DNA of 64,000 bases. Source: Alphaproteobacteria bacterium. GTDB lineage: Bacteria; Pseudomonadota; Alphaproteobacteria; DSM-16000; Inquilinaceae. The notes under the pieces were generated by a model. The model made no database searches, was not told the DNA's origin, and worked only from the letters and a program-made list of their open reading frames with translations. Below are positions 28,349 through 37,099 of this stretch, piece by piece (position 1 is the first letter of the stretch; each line of letters starts with the position of its first letter). Location: contig JANQGH010000047.1 in assembly GCA_028277405.1 (NCBI GenBank), positions 1 through 64,000 on the forward strand, read 5' to 3'. Made by a program: the position numbers and the translations under genes.

Positions 28349-29197
28349 ATGCCCGACGTTCACGACCCTGTTCTTTCCAATGCCTCAAATGCGTTGCAAG
28401 GCGGCGCCCAAGATCGGGCCTTTGCCAATGGCCTGGAACGTCTTGTCGCGGCAGCCGACGATTTGGACGACTTCATTACCGAGACACAGGCCGTGGTGGC
28501 CGATCTCGTCGAAACGGATGTCGTTGCCTATGCCGAGATGAACCGCCGGACCTGGTCGTTCCGTGGCCGTTGGCCGGACGACAGGTCTGATCTGGGGGCG
28601 TTGCTGACGCGATACCATCAGCTGATGGCGCGCGAAGCAATCTGGTCGGGCAGCCGCAGTGGCATGCCGCAGCAGTTTAGCGACTTCATGGACGACGCGG
28701 CCTTGTACGGCACGGCCATGTATTGCGAGGTGCTCAACCCGCTTCACGTCAATCGTGGGGCCTTTTTCGGGTTTGGGGTCGACCCCGGCATCACCATTCA
28801 ATTCGGGCTGTTTCGGCAGAGCCGGCAGCCCTATCCGGAATCGGCGCGCGCTATGCTGGTGCGATTGCGGCCGGCGCTAGCCCGCCTGTATGGTCTGTCG
28901 CTGGTTCGCACCTGGTCGCGCCTTTCGCCAGCCGACAAGCTTGCCGCGCTCGACGTGCCCTTGACGGCGCGACAACGTCAGGTCGCGCAACTGCTGACCG
29001 GGGGCATGACCGCCGAGGCCATTGCAGAGAGCCTCGCTATCAGCATCGAGACCAGCCGCAATCACATCCGCGCCGTTTATGATCGGCTGACGGTGCAGAA
29101 CCGGGTCCAGCTCACCTTGGCCTTGACCAGCCAGCCGCCGGTTTGCCTGCCGCTAACCGATTGTTTCGCGGTTGGTTCCTATGCGGAGGCTGGCTGA
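28349..29197 (+). CDS. LuxR-type helix-turn-helix regulator
   Basis: 282 residues from ATG 28349, preceded by GGAGGTGGAG; a TTG at 28331 is an alternative. The C-terminal DNA-binding domain is clear: LTARQRQVAQLLTGGMTAEAIAESLAISIETSRNHIRAVYDRL (about residues 212-255), with the Glu of the usual LTxRE replaced by Gln. The N-terminal 200 residues match no sensor I can name; there is no receiver aspartate and no obvious autoinducer domain. The gene is convergent with the sulfur operon, so it need not control it. Confidence 0.8.
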   Translation: MPDVHDPVLSNASNALQGGAQDRAFANGLERLVAAADDLDDFITETQAVVADLVETDVVAYAEMNRRTWSFRGRWPDDRSDLGALLTRYHQLMAREAIWSGSRSGMPQQFSDFMDDAALYGTAMYCEVLNPLHVNRGAFFGFGVDPGITIQFGLFRQSRQPYPESARAMLVRLRPALARLYGLSLVRTWSRLSPADKLAALDVPLTARQRQVAQLLTGGMTAEAIAESLAISIETSRNHIRAVYDRLTVQNRVQLTLALTSQPPVCLPLTDCFAVGSYAEAG

Positions 29198-29249
29198 AGC
29201 CTGGTTGGCTGCGGCTGAACCAAAATCGGCATCTGAAGGTGAGAGCCGG

Positions 29250-31019
29250 CTATTGCACGATTTGGTCTTGCGCCGACAGCGTCGTAACCGCCTGATGCTG
29301 CGACAGGAAAACCCGGCCGGTCAGGTGGGATAGAAAGTCGGCGCGGCGCAGCCGGTCCATCACCGGCCCCTTCACCTCCGACAGGTGAAAGGTGACGCCC
29401 ATATCGTGCAGGCGCCGGTTGATCTCCTCCAGGCTCTTCAGCGCGCTTGCATCGATCTCGTTGATCGCGGGGCACATCAGGATGAGATGGTCCAGGTCCG
29501 GCTGGTCGGCGACCAGCGCGTAAATGCGATCCTCAAGGAACCTGGCATTGGCGAAATAGAGGCTTTCGTCGACCCGCACGCTTAGGATGCGCGGATCGGT
29601 TTCGACGCGGTGCCTCAGGACGTTGCGGAAATGCTCCGTACCCGGCACACGCCCGACGATGGCGATATGCGGCCGGCTGGTGCGGAAGAGGTAGAGCGCG
29701 ATCGAGATCAACACGCCGGCCGCCACGCCGGGTTCCACGCCAAAGCCGAGCGTCACCAGAATGGTGACCGCGACGGCGGCGAAATCGGCCTTTGAATAGC
29801 GCCAGGTGCGTTTCAGCACCGAGAAGTCCACAAGTGTCAGCACGGCCACGATGATGGTCGCGGCCAGCGTCGCCTGCGGCAGGAAGAACAGCAGCGGGGT
29901 CAAAACTAACGTGGCGATCGCGATGCCGACCGCGGTGTAGGCGCCAGCCGCCGGTGTCTGAGCGCCGGCATCGAAGTTAACCACGGATCGGGCGAAGCCG
30001 CCGGTCACGGGATAGCCGCCGGAGAAGGAGGCGGCGATGTTGGCGCCGCCAAGGCCGATCAGCTCCTGATCCGGATCGATGCGCTGGCGCCGTTTGGCGG
30101 CCAGGGTCTGGCCGACGGAGACCGATTCCACGAAGCCGATCACGCTGATCAGGATCGCCGGCCCTGCCAGTTGGCTCCAAAGCGCCATGTCCAGGCTGGG
30201 CAGGGTGAAGGGCGGCAGGCCGGGCGGCACGTCGCCGACCAGCGCCACGCCACGGTCGGCCAGGTCGAAGCCCCAGGCAATCAGGATGGTGATCGCGACG
30301 GCCACGACGGGGCCGGCCTTGGCCAGGGCGTCGGCCAGGCGCGGCCCGACCCCGAGCGCCATCAAGGACGGCTTCATGCGGCTGCGCACCCACAGCAGAA
30401 AGGCCAGGACTGCAAGGCCGATCGCCAGCGTGATCGGGTTGGTCTCCAAGATGCCGCCCGCGAGGGACAGGGCAATGTCGTAAAGGGTGCCGCCGGATGC
30501 GGGGATGCCCAGCAGGTGCTTGATCTGGCTGGCGGCGATCAACAGGCCCGAGGCCGTGATGAAGCCGGTGACGACCGGATAGCTGAGGAAGTTGGCGATG
30601 AAGCCGAGGCGCAGGATGCCCAGGCCGAGCAGGAACAGGCCGGACAGAAAGGCCAAGAGACCGGCCGCGACGATGAAGCCGGCGGTGCCCTCGGCGGCAA
30701 CAGCGCCGGCCGCAGCCGCGGTCATGAGCGACACCACCGCCACCGGACCGACGGCCAGCGCCCGGCTGGTGCCGAAGACGGCATAGACCACCAGGGGCAG
30801 GATCGAGGCGTACAGACCCATCTCCGGCGGCAGGCCGGCCAGCAGGGCGTAGGCCAGCGATTGCGGGATCAGCATGATCGTGACGATCACGGCGGCCAAG
30901 AGATCGCTGCCGAGCGTGTGACGCGAATAGGTCCGCGACCACTCCAGAATCGGCAGGTAGCGCGCAAGCTTTTGCCCGCCTGCCTTTGCCGAGGCGGGTC
31001 GCTTTTGTGACTGGGTCAC
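29250..31019 (-). CDS. SulP-family anion transporter with STAS domain
   Basis: 589 residues from GTG (GGAG eight bases upstream on the minus strand). Starts with YLPILEWSRTYSRHTLGSDLLAAVIVTIMLIPQSLAYALLAGLPPEMGLYAS, the SulP signature, then 10-12 hydrophobic helices including LIGLGGANIAASFSGGYPVTGGFARS. A cytoplasmic STAS domain follows (about 450-570; CPAINEIDASALKSLEEI). Likely sulfate or another oxyanion; within this operon, export or import of oxidised sulfur is an inference. Last gene of the leftward sulfur operon, 82 bases after the flavoprotein fusion. Confidence 0.92.
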   Translation of the reverse strand: MTQSQKRPASAKAGGQKLARYLPILEWSRTYSRHTLGSDLLAAVIVTIMLIPQSLAYALLAGLPPEMGLYASILPLVVYAVFGTSRALAVGPVAVVSLMTAAAAGAVAAEGTAGFIVAAGLLAFLSGLFLLGLGILRLGFIANFLSYPVVTGFITASGLLIAASQIKHLLGIPASGGTLYDIALSLAGGILETNPITLAIGLAVLAFLLWVRSRMKPSLMALGVGPRLADALAKAGPVVAVAITILIAWGFDLADRGVALVGDVPPGLPPFTLPSLDMALWSQLAGPAILISVIGFVESVSVGQTLAAKRRQRIDPDQELIGLGGANIAASFSGGYPVTGGFARSVVNFDAGAQTPAAGAYTAVGIAIATLVLTPLLFFLPQATLAATIIVAVLTLVDFSVLKRTWRYSKADFAAVAVTILVTLGFGVEPGVAAGVLISIALYLFRTSRPHIAIVGRVPGTEHFRNVLRHRVETDPRILSVRVDESLYFANARFLEDRIYALVADQPDLDHLILMCPAINEIDASALKSLEEINRRLHDMGVTFHLSEVKGPVMDRLRRADFLSHLTGRVFLSQHQAVTTLSAQDQIVQ

Positions 31020-31062
31020 GGTTCACTCCATAGGGCGCGGTCGCCGTGGGGCCGGCCGCATG

Positions 31063-31080
31063 CGGCGCCAAGTTGCGCCG
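31063..31080. terminator. Intercistronic hairpin between the flavoprotein fusion and SulP genes
   Basis: CGGCGC-CAAGTT-GCGCCG, a perfect 6-bp stem between two genes read leftward. Without a T-tract it is more likely an attenuating or processing element than a full terminator. Confidence 0.35.
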
Positions 31081-31101
31081 GCTAAGGCTGGGTCAAAGGC
31101 G

Positions 31102-32763
31102 TCAGGCCACCTTCTCGGGCTTGGCCATGTATTCGCGGCCCTTCAACATCGCCCGCCAATAGACCGGCGGCAGAATCCGTTCCTTCAGGTACCAGGCCAT
31201 CCGGCTCGGCTTGGTGCCGTCGATCAGCCAGCTTGGGAAGGTCGGCAACAGCTTGCCGCCATAGCCGAACTCCGCCAGGACAATCTTGCCCCGCTCCACC
31301 GTCAGTGGGCACGAGCCATAGCCGTCATAGGCGACGTCGATGCTGCGCTTGCCCATGTCGTGCAGCACGTTTTCCGCCACCACCGGGGCCTGCTTGCGCG
31401 CGGCCGCCGCCGTCTTGGCGTTCGGCATGCCGCCGACATCGCCAAGCGCGTAGATGTTGTCATAGCGCGTGTGCCGCAGCGTTTGGGGGTCGACATCGGC
31501 CCAGCCGGCCGCGTCGGCCAGCGGGCTGACGCGGATGAAGTCCGGCGCCTCTTGCGGCGGGCAGACATGGATCATGTCGAAACTGGTTTCGACCGTCTCC
31601 GTATTGCCGTCCGCGTCCGTCTTGGTGAACCAGGCCGTCTTCGCCGGCCCGTCAATCCGCACCAGATTGTGGTTGAAGTTGAGGCTGATGTCGTAGCGCT
31701 TCACATACTCCATCAACGCCGGCACATAGGCGTCGACGCCGAACAGGACGCCGCCGGCGTTGTAAAAGCCGATATCGATGTCCTTCAGGTGGCCGGCGCG
31801 GCGCCAGTGATCGGCCGACAGATACATGGCCTTTTGCGGCGCGCCGGCGCATTTGATCGGCATGGGCGGCTGGGTGAAGATCGCCTTTCCCTGTCTAAGA
31901 CCGTTCACCAGCTTCCAGGTATAGGGCGCCAGGTCGTAGCGGTAATTTGACGTCACGCCGTTCTGGCCCAGCGTTTCGGCCAGGCCCTCGACGCCGTTCC
32001 AGTTCAGCTTCAAGCCGGGCGCCACGATCAGCCGCTTGTAGGTCACGATCTGGGTGCTCTCCAGGACCACGGCGTTGTTGTCGGGCTCGAACGCGACAAC
32101 GGCCGCTTTGATCCATTTCGCACCTTCCGGCAGGATCGCGGCGATGTTGCGCCGGGTGGTCTCGGGATCGAAGACGCCGCCGCCGACCAGGGTCCAGCCC
32201 GGCTGGTAGTAATGGATGTCGGACGGTTCGATGATCGCGATGTCGAGGCTTTTGTCGCGGTGCAGTAAGCTGGCCGCCACGGAAATGCCGGCCGCGCCAC
32301 CGCCGATGACGACGATGTCGTGGCTGGTCGGCGCCGTTTCGGATTTGTCGGCACCGGCGATGCGGCGCACGGCGCTGGACATGTCGTACCCCGCGTCGCG
32401 CGCCTTCATCAGAATCTCCGGCACCGGCATCCGCCCCGCCTGCGACAGCGCCCAGAGCGTGGTGGACCGGTTGCCCGACCGGCAATAGGCAAAGACCGGC
32501 TTGGGCAGTTCCGCCAATGCCGCGTCGAAGGCCGCGACATGCTCGTCCGTCACCGCCCCCGCGACGATGGGCAGGTGCTGGGCCGTAAGGCCGTTCGCGG
32601 CGGCGGCGTCCGCGATCTCGCGATATGTCGGCTGGTCCGGGCCTTCGCCGTCCGGGCGGTTGTCGATGACCGAGCGGAAGCCGGCCGCCGCCAGGGCCAC
32701 CATGTCGGTTGGCATGAGCTGTGGTCCGACGGCGAGGTCCGGCGTTATCTTCTTCACGTCCAT
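31102..32763 (-). CDS. Fusion of rhodanese-like DUF442 domain and SQR-like flavoprotein
   Basis: 553 residues. Residues 1-110 form a TIGR01244/DUF442 (beta-lactamase-hydrolase-like) domain with the sulfur-transfer loop Cys94-x4-Arg99 in FAYCRSGNRSTTLW. From 148 on is a sulfide:quinone-oxidoreductase-like flavoprotein: FAD loop VVIGGGAAGISVA, CAGAPQKAMYLSAD, MIHVCPPQEAPDF with a conserved Cys, YALGDVGGMPNAKTAAA and GSCPLTVERGK. Relatives oxidise sulfide to persulfide; coupling the persulfide to an attached sulfurtransferase is an inference. The same domain pair is known in other proteobacteria. Next gene upstream is the persulfide-dioxygenase-like enzyme. Confidence 0.9.
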   Translation of the reverse strand: MDVKKITPDLAVGPQLMPTDMVALAAAGFRSVIDNRPDGEGPDQPTYREIADAAAANGLTAQHLPIVAGAVTDEHVAAFDAALAELPKPVFAYCRSGNRSTTLWALSQAGRMPVPEILMKARDAGYDMSSAVRRIAGADKSETAPTSHDIVVIGGGAAGISVAASLLHRDKSLDIAIIEPSDIHYYQPGWTLVGGGVFDPETTRRNIAAILPEGAKWIKAAVVAFEPDNNAVVLESTQIVTYKRLIVAPGLKLNWNGVEGLAETLGQNGVTSNYRYDLAPYTWKLVNGLRQGKAIFTQPPMPIKCAGAPQKAMYLSADHWRRAGHLKDIDIGFYNAGGVLFGVDAYVPALMEYVKRYDISLNFNHNLVRIDGPAKTAWFTKTDADGNTETVETSFDMIHVCPPQEAPDFIRVSPLADAAGWADVDPQTLRHTRYDNIYALGDVGGMPNAKTAAAARKQAPVVAENVLHDMGKRSIDVAYDGYGSCPLTVERGKIVLAEFGYGGKLLPTFPSWLIDGTKPSRMAWYLKERILPPVYWRAMLKGREYMAKPEKVA

Positions 32764-32783
32764 GGCCGTTTGTCCCTTCGCCC

Positions 32784-33671
32784 TTAAAGCTGGTCGACCG
32801 GCACCTTCAGGTATCGGGCGCCGTTGTCATCCGGCGGCGGCAGATGGCCGGCGCGCATGTTCACCTGGATCGACGGGATGATCAGCTTGGGCATGTCCAA
32901 GGTCGCGTCCCGTTCGGTGCGCATGGCGACGAATTCGTCCTCGGTGACGCCGTTGCGCACATGGATGTTGTTTTCGCGTTCCTCGGCGACCGTCGTCTCC
33001 CAGCGGATTTCGCGGCCGTTCGGCCCGTAATCGTGACAGATGAACAGGCGCATCTCGTCGGGCAGGGCCAGGATGGCCTTGATCGAGCGATAGAGCGCGC
33101 GCGCGTCGCCGCCCGGGAAATCGGCCCGCGCGGTGCCGCCATCGGGCATGAACAGCGTGTCGCCGACAAAGGCGGCATCGCCCATCACATGGGTCATGCA
33201 GGCCGGCGTGTGGCCGGGCGTGTGCATGGCAAAGGCGGTGATGCCGCCGACCTGGTAGGTGTCGCCGTCCTTGAACAGCCGGTCGAACTGCGACCCGTCG
33301 CGCTGGAATTCGGTGCCCTCGTTGAAGATCTTGCCGAAGGTTTCCTGCACGACCGAGATGCCGGTGCCGATGCCGAGCTTGCCGCCCAACCGTTCCTGGA
33401 TGTAGGGCGCGGCCGACAGATGGTCGGCGTGGACATGGGTCTCGATCAGCCATTCCAGCGTCAGGCCCCGGCTGGTGATGTGATCGATGATCTGGTCGGC
33501 GTGTTCGTAATGGATGCGGCCGGCGGCGTAATCGATATCCATCACCGAATCGATCACCGCGCAGGCGGTCGAGGCCGGGTCCTTGACCACATAGGTGATC
33601 GTATTGGTGGCCTCATCGAAAAAGCCGGTCACCTCCGGTTTCACGGACGTGTCGACGGGATAGTGCGTCAT
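32784..33671 (-). CDS. MBL-fold persulfide dioxygenase-like hydrolase (Blh/ETHE1 type)
   Basis: 295 residues. The metallo-beta-lactamase motif is His79-Val-His81-Ala-Asp83-His84 in IETHVHADHLSAAPYIQ, followed by MHTPGHTPACMTHV, GDTLFMPDGGTARADFPGGDARALY and a C-terminal HDYGPNGREIRWETTV segment. This matches the Blh/ETHE1 branch, a mononuclear-iron enzyme that oxidises glutathione persulfide to sulfite. It lies between the YeeE-like transport genes and the SQR-like fusion, as in bigR-type sulfide detoxification operons, but no bigR regulator gene is here. Confidence 0.88.
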   Translation of the reverse strand: MTHYPVDTSVKPEVTGFFDEATNTITYVVKDPASTACAVIDSVMDIDYAAGRIHYEHADQIIDHITSRGLTLEWLIETHVHADHLSAAPYIQERLGGKLGIGTGISVVQETFGKIFNEGTEFQRDGSQFDRLFKDGDTYQVGGITAFAMHTPGHTPACMTHVMGDAAFVGDTLFMPDGGTARADFPGGDARALYRSIKAILALPDEMRLFICHDYGPNGREIRWETTVAEERENNIHVRNGVTEDEFVAMRTERDATLDMPKLIIPSIQVNMRAGHLPPPDDNGARYLKVPVDQL

Positions 33672-33696
33672 TTCGCAACTCCGTTTGGTAGCGGGC

Positions 33697-34137
33697 TCAA
33701 GATTGCGCCGATCGGGCGGTCAGCAGGCCGGCAGGGGCCTGGCGCGCCAGCCACATGCCGATCAGCATGGCGGGAACGAAGATCATCGTGCCGCTGGCGC
33801 CCAGCGGTATGGCGGTCAGGGCCGGTCCGGGGCAGAAGCCGCCAAGGCCCCACCCGACACCGAACACAGCCGCACCGGACAGCAGGCGCGGGTCCAGATC
33901 GGTCTTGGCCGGCAGTTCGAAGCGGGTGTCGATCAACGGCGCCCCCCGTGCCCAGACCAGCCGATAGCCGACCAGGGTGACGAGCACGGCACCGCCCATG
34001 ACAAAGGCGAGGCTGGGGTCCCACGTGCCGAACAGGTCAAGGAAGTTCAAGACCTTGGCCGGGTTCGACATGCCCGAGATGACGAGCCCGAGGCCGAAGA
34101 TCAGGCCGGCGACGAGTCCTAGGATGATGCGTGCCAT
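33697..34137 (-). CDS. YeeE/YedE-family membrane protein (second half, DUF6691 type)
   Basis: 146 residues with four or five hydrophobic helices. The motifs LGLVISGMSNPAKVLNFLDLFG and GVGWGLGGFCPGPAL are those of the YeeE/YedE (sulfur transport) fold, the second containing the Cys of the thiosulfate/sulfur pathway. Pairs with the 141-residue gene just upstream (5 bases apart); together they equal one full-length YeeE. Probably moves thiosulfate or another reduced sulfur species across the inner membrane. Confidence 0.88.
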   Translation of the reverse strand: MARIILGLVAGLIFGLGLVISGMSNPAKVLNFLDLFGTWDPSLAFVMGGAVLVTLVGYRLVWARGAPLIDTRFELPAKTDLDPRLLSGAAVFGVGWGLGGFCPGPALTAIPLGASGTMIFVPAMLIGMWLARQAPAGLLTARSAQS

Positions 34138-34142
34138 TGCCG

Positions 34143-34568
34143 TCAGCCCCCCAGCCCGTGGCGAACGAGGAAGACGGTCACAAAGGCGACGACCATGAAC
34201 ACCACCGTGGCGATCAGCGAGCGCACCGAAAGCCGGGACAGGCCGCAGACGCCGTGGCCGCTGGTGCAGCCGCCGCCGAACACGGACCCGAAACCGACCA
34301 GCAGGCCGGCCAGCCCCATCAAGACCAGGTCGCCCGAAACGGTCTGCTCGATCGGCTGTTCGCTGACCTGCTGATAGACAATCGGTGCGGCGATCAGGCC
34401 GACGACAAAGGCCAGGCGCCAGCCATAATCCTCCGCCACCGGAGGCAGCAGCCGGCTGGCGATGCCGCTGATGCCGGCGATGCGGCCCATGAACAGCATC
34501 AGCATGATCGCCGAAAGGCCTATCATCGCGCCGCCGATCGCCGACGCAACCGGGGTGAACTCCGTCAT
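34143..34568 (-). CDS. YeeE/YedE-family membrane protein (first half)
   Basis: 141 residues, four or five hydrophobic helices. Contains GLSAIMLMLFMGRIAGISG and GFGSVFGGGCTSGHGVCGLSRLS, the family's Cys-bearing GGGCTSGHG motif. First gene of the five-gene leftward sulfur operon. Its start lies 70 bases from an FNR-like box. With its downstream neighbour it probably forms a heterodimeric pore for a sulfur compound. Confidence 0.9.
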   Translation of the reverse strand: MTEFTPVASAIGGAMIGLSAIMLMLFMGRIAGISGIASRLLPPVAEDYGWRLAFVVGLIAAPIVYQQVSEQPIEQTVSGDLVLMGLAGLLVGFGSVFGGGCTSGHGVCGLSRLSVRSLIATVVFMVVAFVTVFLVRHGLGG

Positions 34569-34637
34569 CTCAATCCTTCTTTCCCGGGCGTATTCGGGAC
34601 ATGGCCTTCAGAAAACAGGGTCGGCCCGTCCCGATCA

Positions 34638-34651
34638 TTGATCCGGATCAG
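34638..34651. promoter_or_regulatory. FNR/FixK-like box upstream of the sulfur operon
   Basis: TTGAT-CCGG-ATCAG matches the TTGAT-N4-ATCAA consensus at nine of ten positions. It is 70 bases before the start of the YeeE-like gene on the minus strand and 178 bases before the BASS gene on the plus strand. It suggests oxygen- or CRP/FNR-family control of the sulfur genes. Confidence 0.5.
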
Positions 34652-34724
34652 TTTTACACAATCACATTGGAAAATAGGATGCGGCACGATGACTTGAAAG
34701 ACCGAATCCGATTGCCTGCATGGA

Positions 34725-34755
34725 TTGCACGCCTGACACCGCAAGTTGGTATAGT
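34725..34755 (+). promoter_or_regulatory. Possible promoter of the BASS transporter gene
   Basis: TTGCAC (34725-34730) and TATAGT (34750-34755) with a 19-base spacer, 74 bases before the start codon. The -10 box is good, the spacer two bases too long. Confidence 0.35.
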
Positions 34756-34828
34756 AGGGGGCGTCACGCTCCTTTCGAGCCGATCACCTCGGTTCGCCAT
34801 TCCCGTCTTCGGCTGATGCAGGGGTTGC

Positions 34829-35689
34829 ATGGGCATTGTCACGGACGGCTTTTTGCCGTTGGCGCTGGCCTTCATCATGTTTTCGCTGGGCCTTGGGCTG
34901 ACGGCACGAGACTTCGTGCGGGTTGCGCGCCAGCCGCGCGACTTCTTCATCGGCGCGCTGTCGCAGGTCATCCTGCTGCCGCTTGTCGCGCTGGTCATCG
35001 TGCTGGTCTGGCCCATGCCGCCGGAGATGGCCGTCGGGGTGATGATCGTGGCCGCCGCACCCGGGGGTGCGACGTCAAACATCCTGACGGCGCTGGCGCG
35101 CGGCGACGTGGCCCTGTCGATATCGCTGACCGCGATCATCAGCCTGGTCAGCGTGGTGACGGTGCCGATCGTGATCGCGCTTGCCTACACACACTTGATG
35201 GGTGGGGACGCGGAGGCCGATTTCTCCGTCGTCGGCACCGCGCTGGGCATCTTCGTGATCGTTGCCGTGCCCGTCATCGCTGGCATGCTGGTCAGGCGGT
35301 TCGCGACCGGCGCGGCGGTGCGGTTCGAACCGGCGGCGCGGGCGATCGCGGTCGTCCTGTTCATCCTGGTCGTGATCGCCGCGCTGATCCAGGAACGCGA
35401 GAACATCGTTTCGTATCTGGGCCAGTCGGGCCCGGTGATGCTGGTGCTGAACCTGATCATGATGCTGCTGGCCTACCTCGTGGCCCGGCTGGCGCGCGCC
35501 GGCGCCAAGCAGCAAATCGCCATCGTTATGGAATGCGGGCTGCAAAACGGCACGTTGGCAATCACCGCCGCTACCGTCCTGTTCGGCGGCGGCCTGTTCG
35601 TCGTGCCGGCGGCCAGCTACAGCATGATCATGTTCGTGACCGCTTTGCTACTGGTCTGGGTCCTGCGGCGCACGACACGGGCCGACTGA
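34829..35689 (+). CDS. Bile acid:sodium symporter (BASS) family transporter
   Basis: 286 residues and about nine hydrophobic helices. FIMFSLGLGLTARDFVRVARQPRDFFIGALSQVILLPLVAL is the family N-terminus. GVMIVAAAPGGATSNILTALARGDVALSISLTAI is the discontinuous-helix sodium site (APGGxxSN), and VMECGLQNGTLAI is the second crossover helix. Sodium-coupled uptake of an organic anion; the substrate is not evident. Divergent from the sulfur operon, with which it shares 260 bases of control region. Confidence 0.9.
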   Translation: MGIVTDGFLPLALAFIMFSLGLGLTARDFVRVARQPRDFFIGALSQVILLPLVALVIVLVWPMPPEMAVGVMIVAAAPGGATSNILTALARGDVALSISLTAIISLVSVVTVPIVIALAYTHLMGGDAEADFSVVGTALGIFVIVAVPVIAGMLVRRFATGAAVRFEPAARAIAVVLFILVVIAALIQERENIVSYLGQSGPVMLVLNLIMMLLAYLVARLARAGAKQQIAIVMECGLQNGTLAITAATVLFGGGLFVVPAASYSMIMFVTALLLVWVLRRTTRAD

Positions 35690-35804
35690 CTGCCGGCCCC
35701 GATGGTCAGTGATGGCCGCCGGGCCATAGACAGTCGTGAGGCAGGCCCTTAGCCACTGGCCAGGGGCATGGTCCGATCGGTCAGGATGACCGGCCTGGTT
35801 TGCC

Positions 35805-36935
35805 TCACCGTGTCGCGAGCGGTCCCAGATCGTTGGTGACGTAGCCCTCGTACAGGACCTGGAACACCAAGTTGCTCGCTTCTTGCTCCTCGCCGTCCAT
35901 CGGCCGTTCGATCGCGAGGACGAGCGCTGCCGGGCCGTCCCCGACGACGAAGGCCTCGGCCTCGCCGCCGGCCAACTCGGCGAAGGTGGCGTCGTGTTCG
36001 GTCGACCGCATGGCTTGCCAGGCGTTCAGCAGCGGGCCGGCCAGGCCCTCCGCCGTCGCCCGGTCGTCGTAAACCACCACCGCGACCCCATAGTCGACCG
36101 GACCGCTGGAAAGGTCGGCCAACATGCCCAGCCGCCAGGGCGGCAAAACCGGCTCGGCCGCGGCATCGTCGGCTTGCGGCGCTTGCGGCATGACCATCGC
36201 CTGAACCAGGCCGGCATCCCCGAACCAGGGATCGTTCAACGCCGAGGCGATTGCCGCCATCTCCGGCAGATCCTGCAATGTGGCGTCGGGCGGCCCGGCC
36301 ATTTCCTCAATCGGCGACCAGGCAGCCGCATGCACCAAGCTCTCCCCATCCGACGCGACGCGTGACGATTGCCCCATGCCCCCGCCAAATGGACTTACGG
36401 GGTCGCGGGCGTCGCGATCGATGACATAGTCCTCGCCGCGCCACCAGGCGGACCAGTCGCCCACGGTTCGCGCCTGGTAGTCGTTGGCGAGTAAGGCTTG
36501 GCCAATGCTGTCATGATCGGCGCCATCGGCAAGGTCGAAGACCATCACCTCGTTGACCCCCTCGCCCAGCCACTCGGCCGACAACAGCGCCGAGATCTGG
36601 TCGGGCTCGAAGCCCACCCTTTCTTGCCAGCCGCCGCGCATGCCTAATTGAGCCGCCGAGGCGAGGGAATACGGAACGGCTCTCAGCCTTTGCAGCGGCG
36701 CCATCGGATTGTTGCGGCCCATCAGGCCGGCCAGCAATCCGGCTGGCGAGCGTACCGTGGCCGCCGTCGACGCCTCGACGTCGGAGAAGCCGATCAGCGC
36801 GCCGGAGTCCGTCAGCCAAACCGCCGGAACAAGCGCCATCAGGCTGGTCATCCGGTCCGTTCTCTGCTGCGCCGATGCCGAAGCGGACATGCCGCATACA
36901 AACACCATCGCGAGGGCCACGGCCAGTTTCTTCAT
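35805..36935 (-). CDS. Hypothetical exported protein
   Basis: 376 residues with a clear signal peptide (MKKLAVALAMVFVCGMSASASAQ, cleavage after about 22). The mature part is soluble and mildly acidic. I recognise no catalytic motif. Repeated patterns suggest two alpha/beta halves of similar design (EWLGEGVNEVMVFDLADGADHDSIGQ and MLADLSSGPVDYGVAVVVYDDRATAEGLAG). It stands alone, 164 bases downstream of an unassigned membrane-protein gene on the same strand. Confidence 0.75.
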   Translation of the reverse strand: MKKLAVALAMVFVCGMSASASAQQRTDRMTSLMALVPAVWLTDSGALIGFSDVEASTAATVRSPAGLLAGLMGRNNPMAPLQRLRAVPYSLASAAQLGMRGGWQERVGFEPDQISALLSAEWLGEGVNEVMVFDLADGADHDSIGQALLANDYQARTVGDWSAWWRGEDYVIDRDARDPVSPFGGGMGQSSRVASDGESLVHAAAWSPIEEMAGPPDATLQDLPEMAAIASALNDPWFGDAGLVQAMVMPQAPQADDAAAEPVLPPWRLGMLADLSSGPVDYGVAVVVYDDRATAEGLAGPLLNAWQAMRSTEHDATFAELAGGEAEAFVVGDGPAALVLAIERPMDGEEQEASNLVFQVLYEGYVTNDLGPLATR

Positions 36936-37099
36936 GATCTTCCGTCTCCGGCTGTCTCCGACTTCAACCGATCGATTCCGCCGAACCCATGCTCCGGCGG
37001 TTCCAAGCCTGTTCGCGGGCGCTGAACGGACGTGGATCCTCCCTGTCTACAGCGATGACCGGCTGAACCGCATGACACAGTTGGGTCATCAACACGGCG

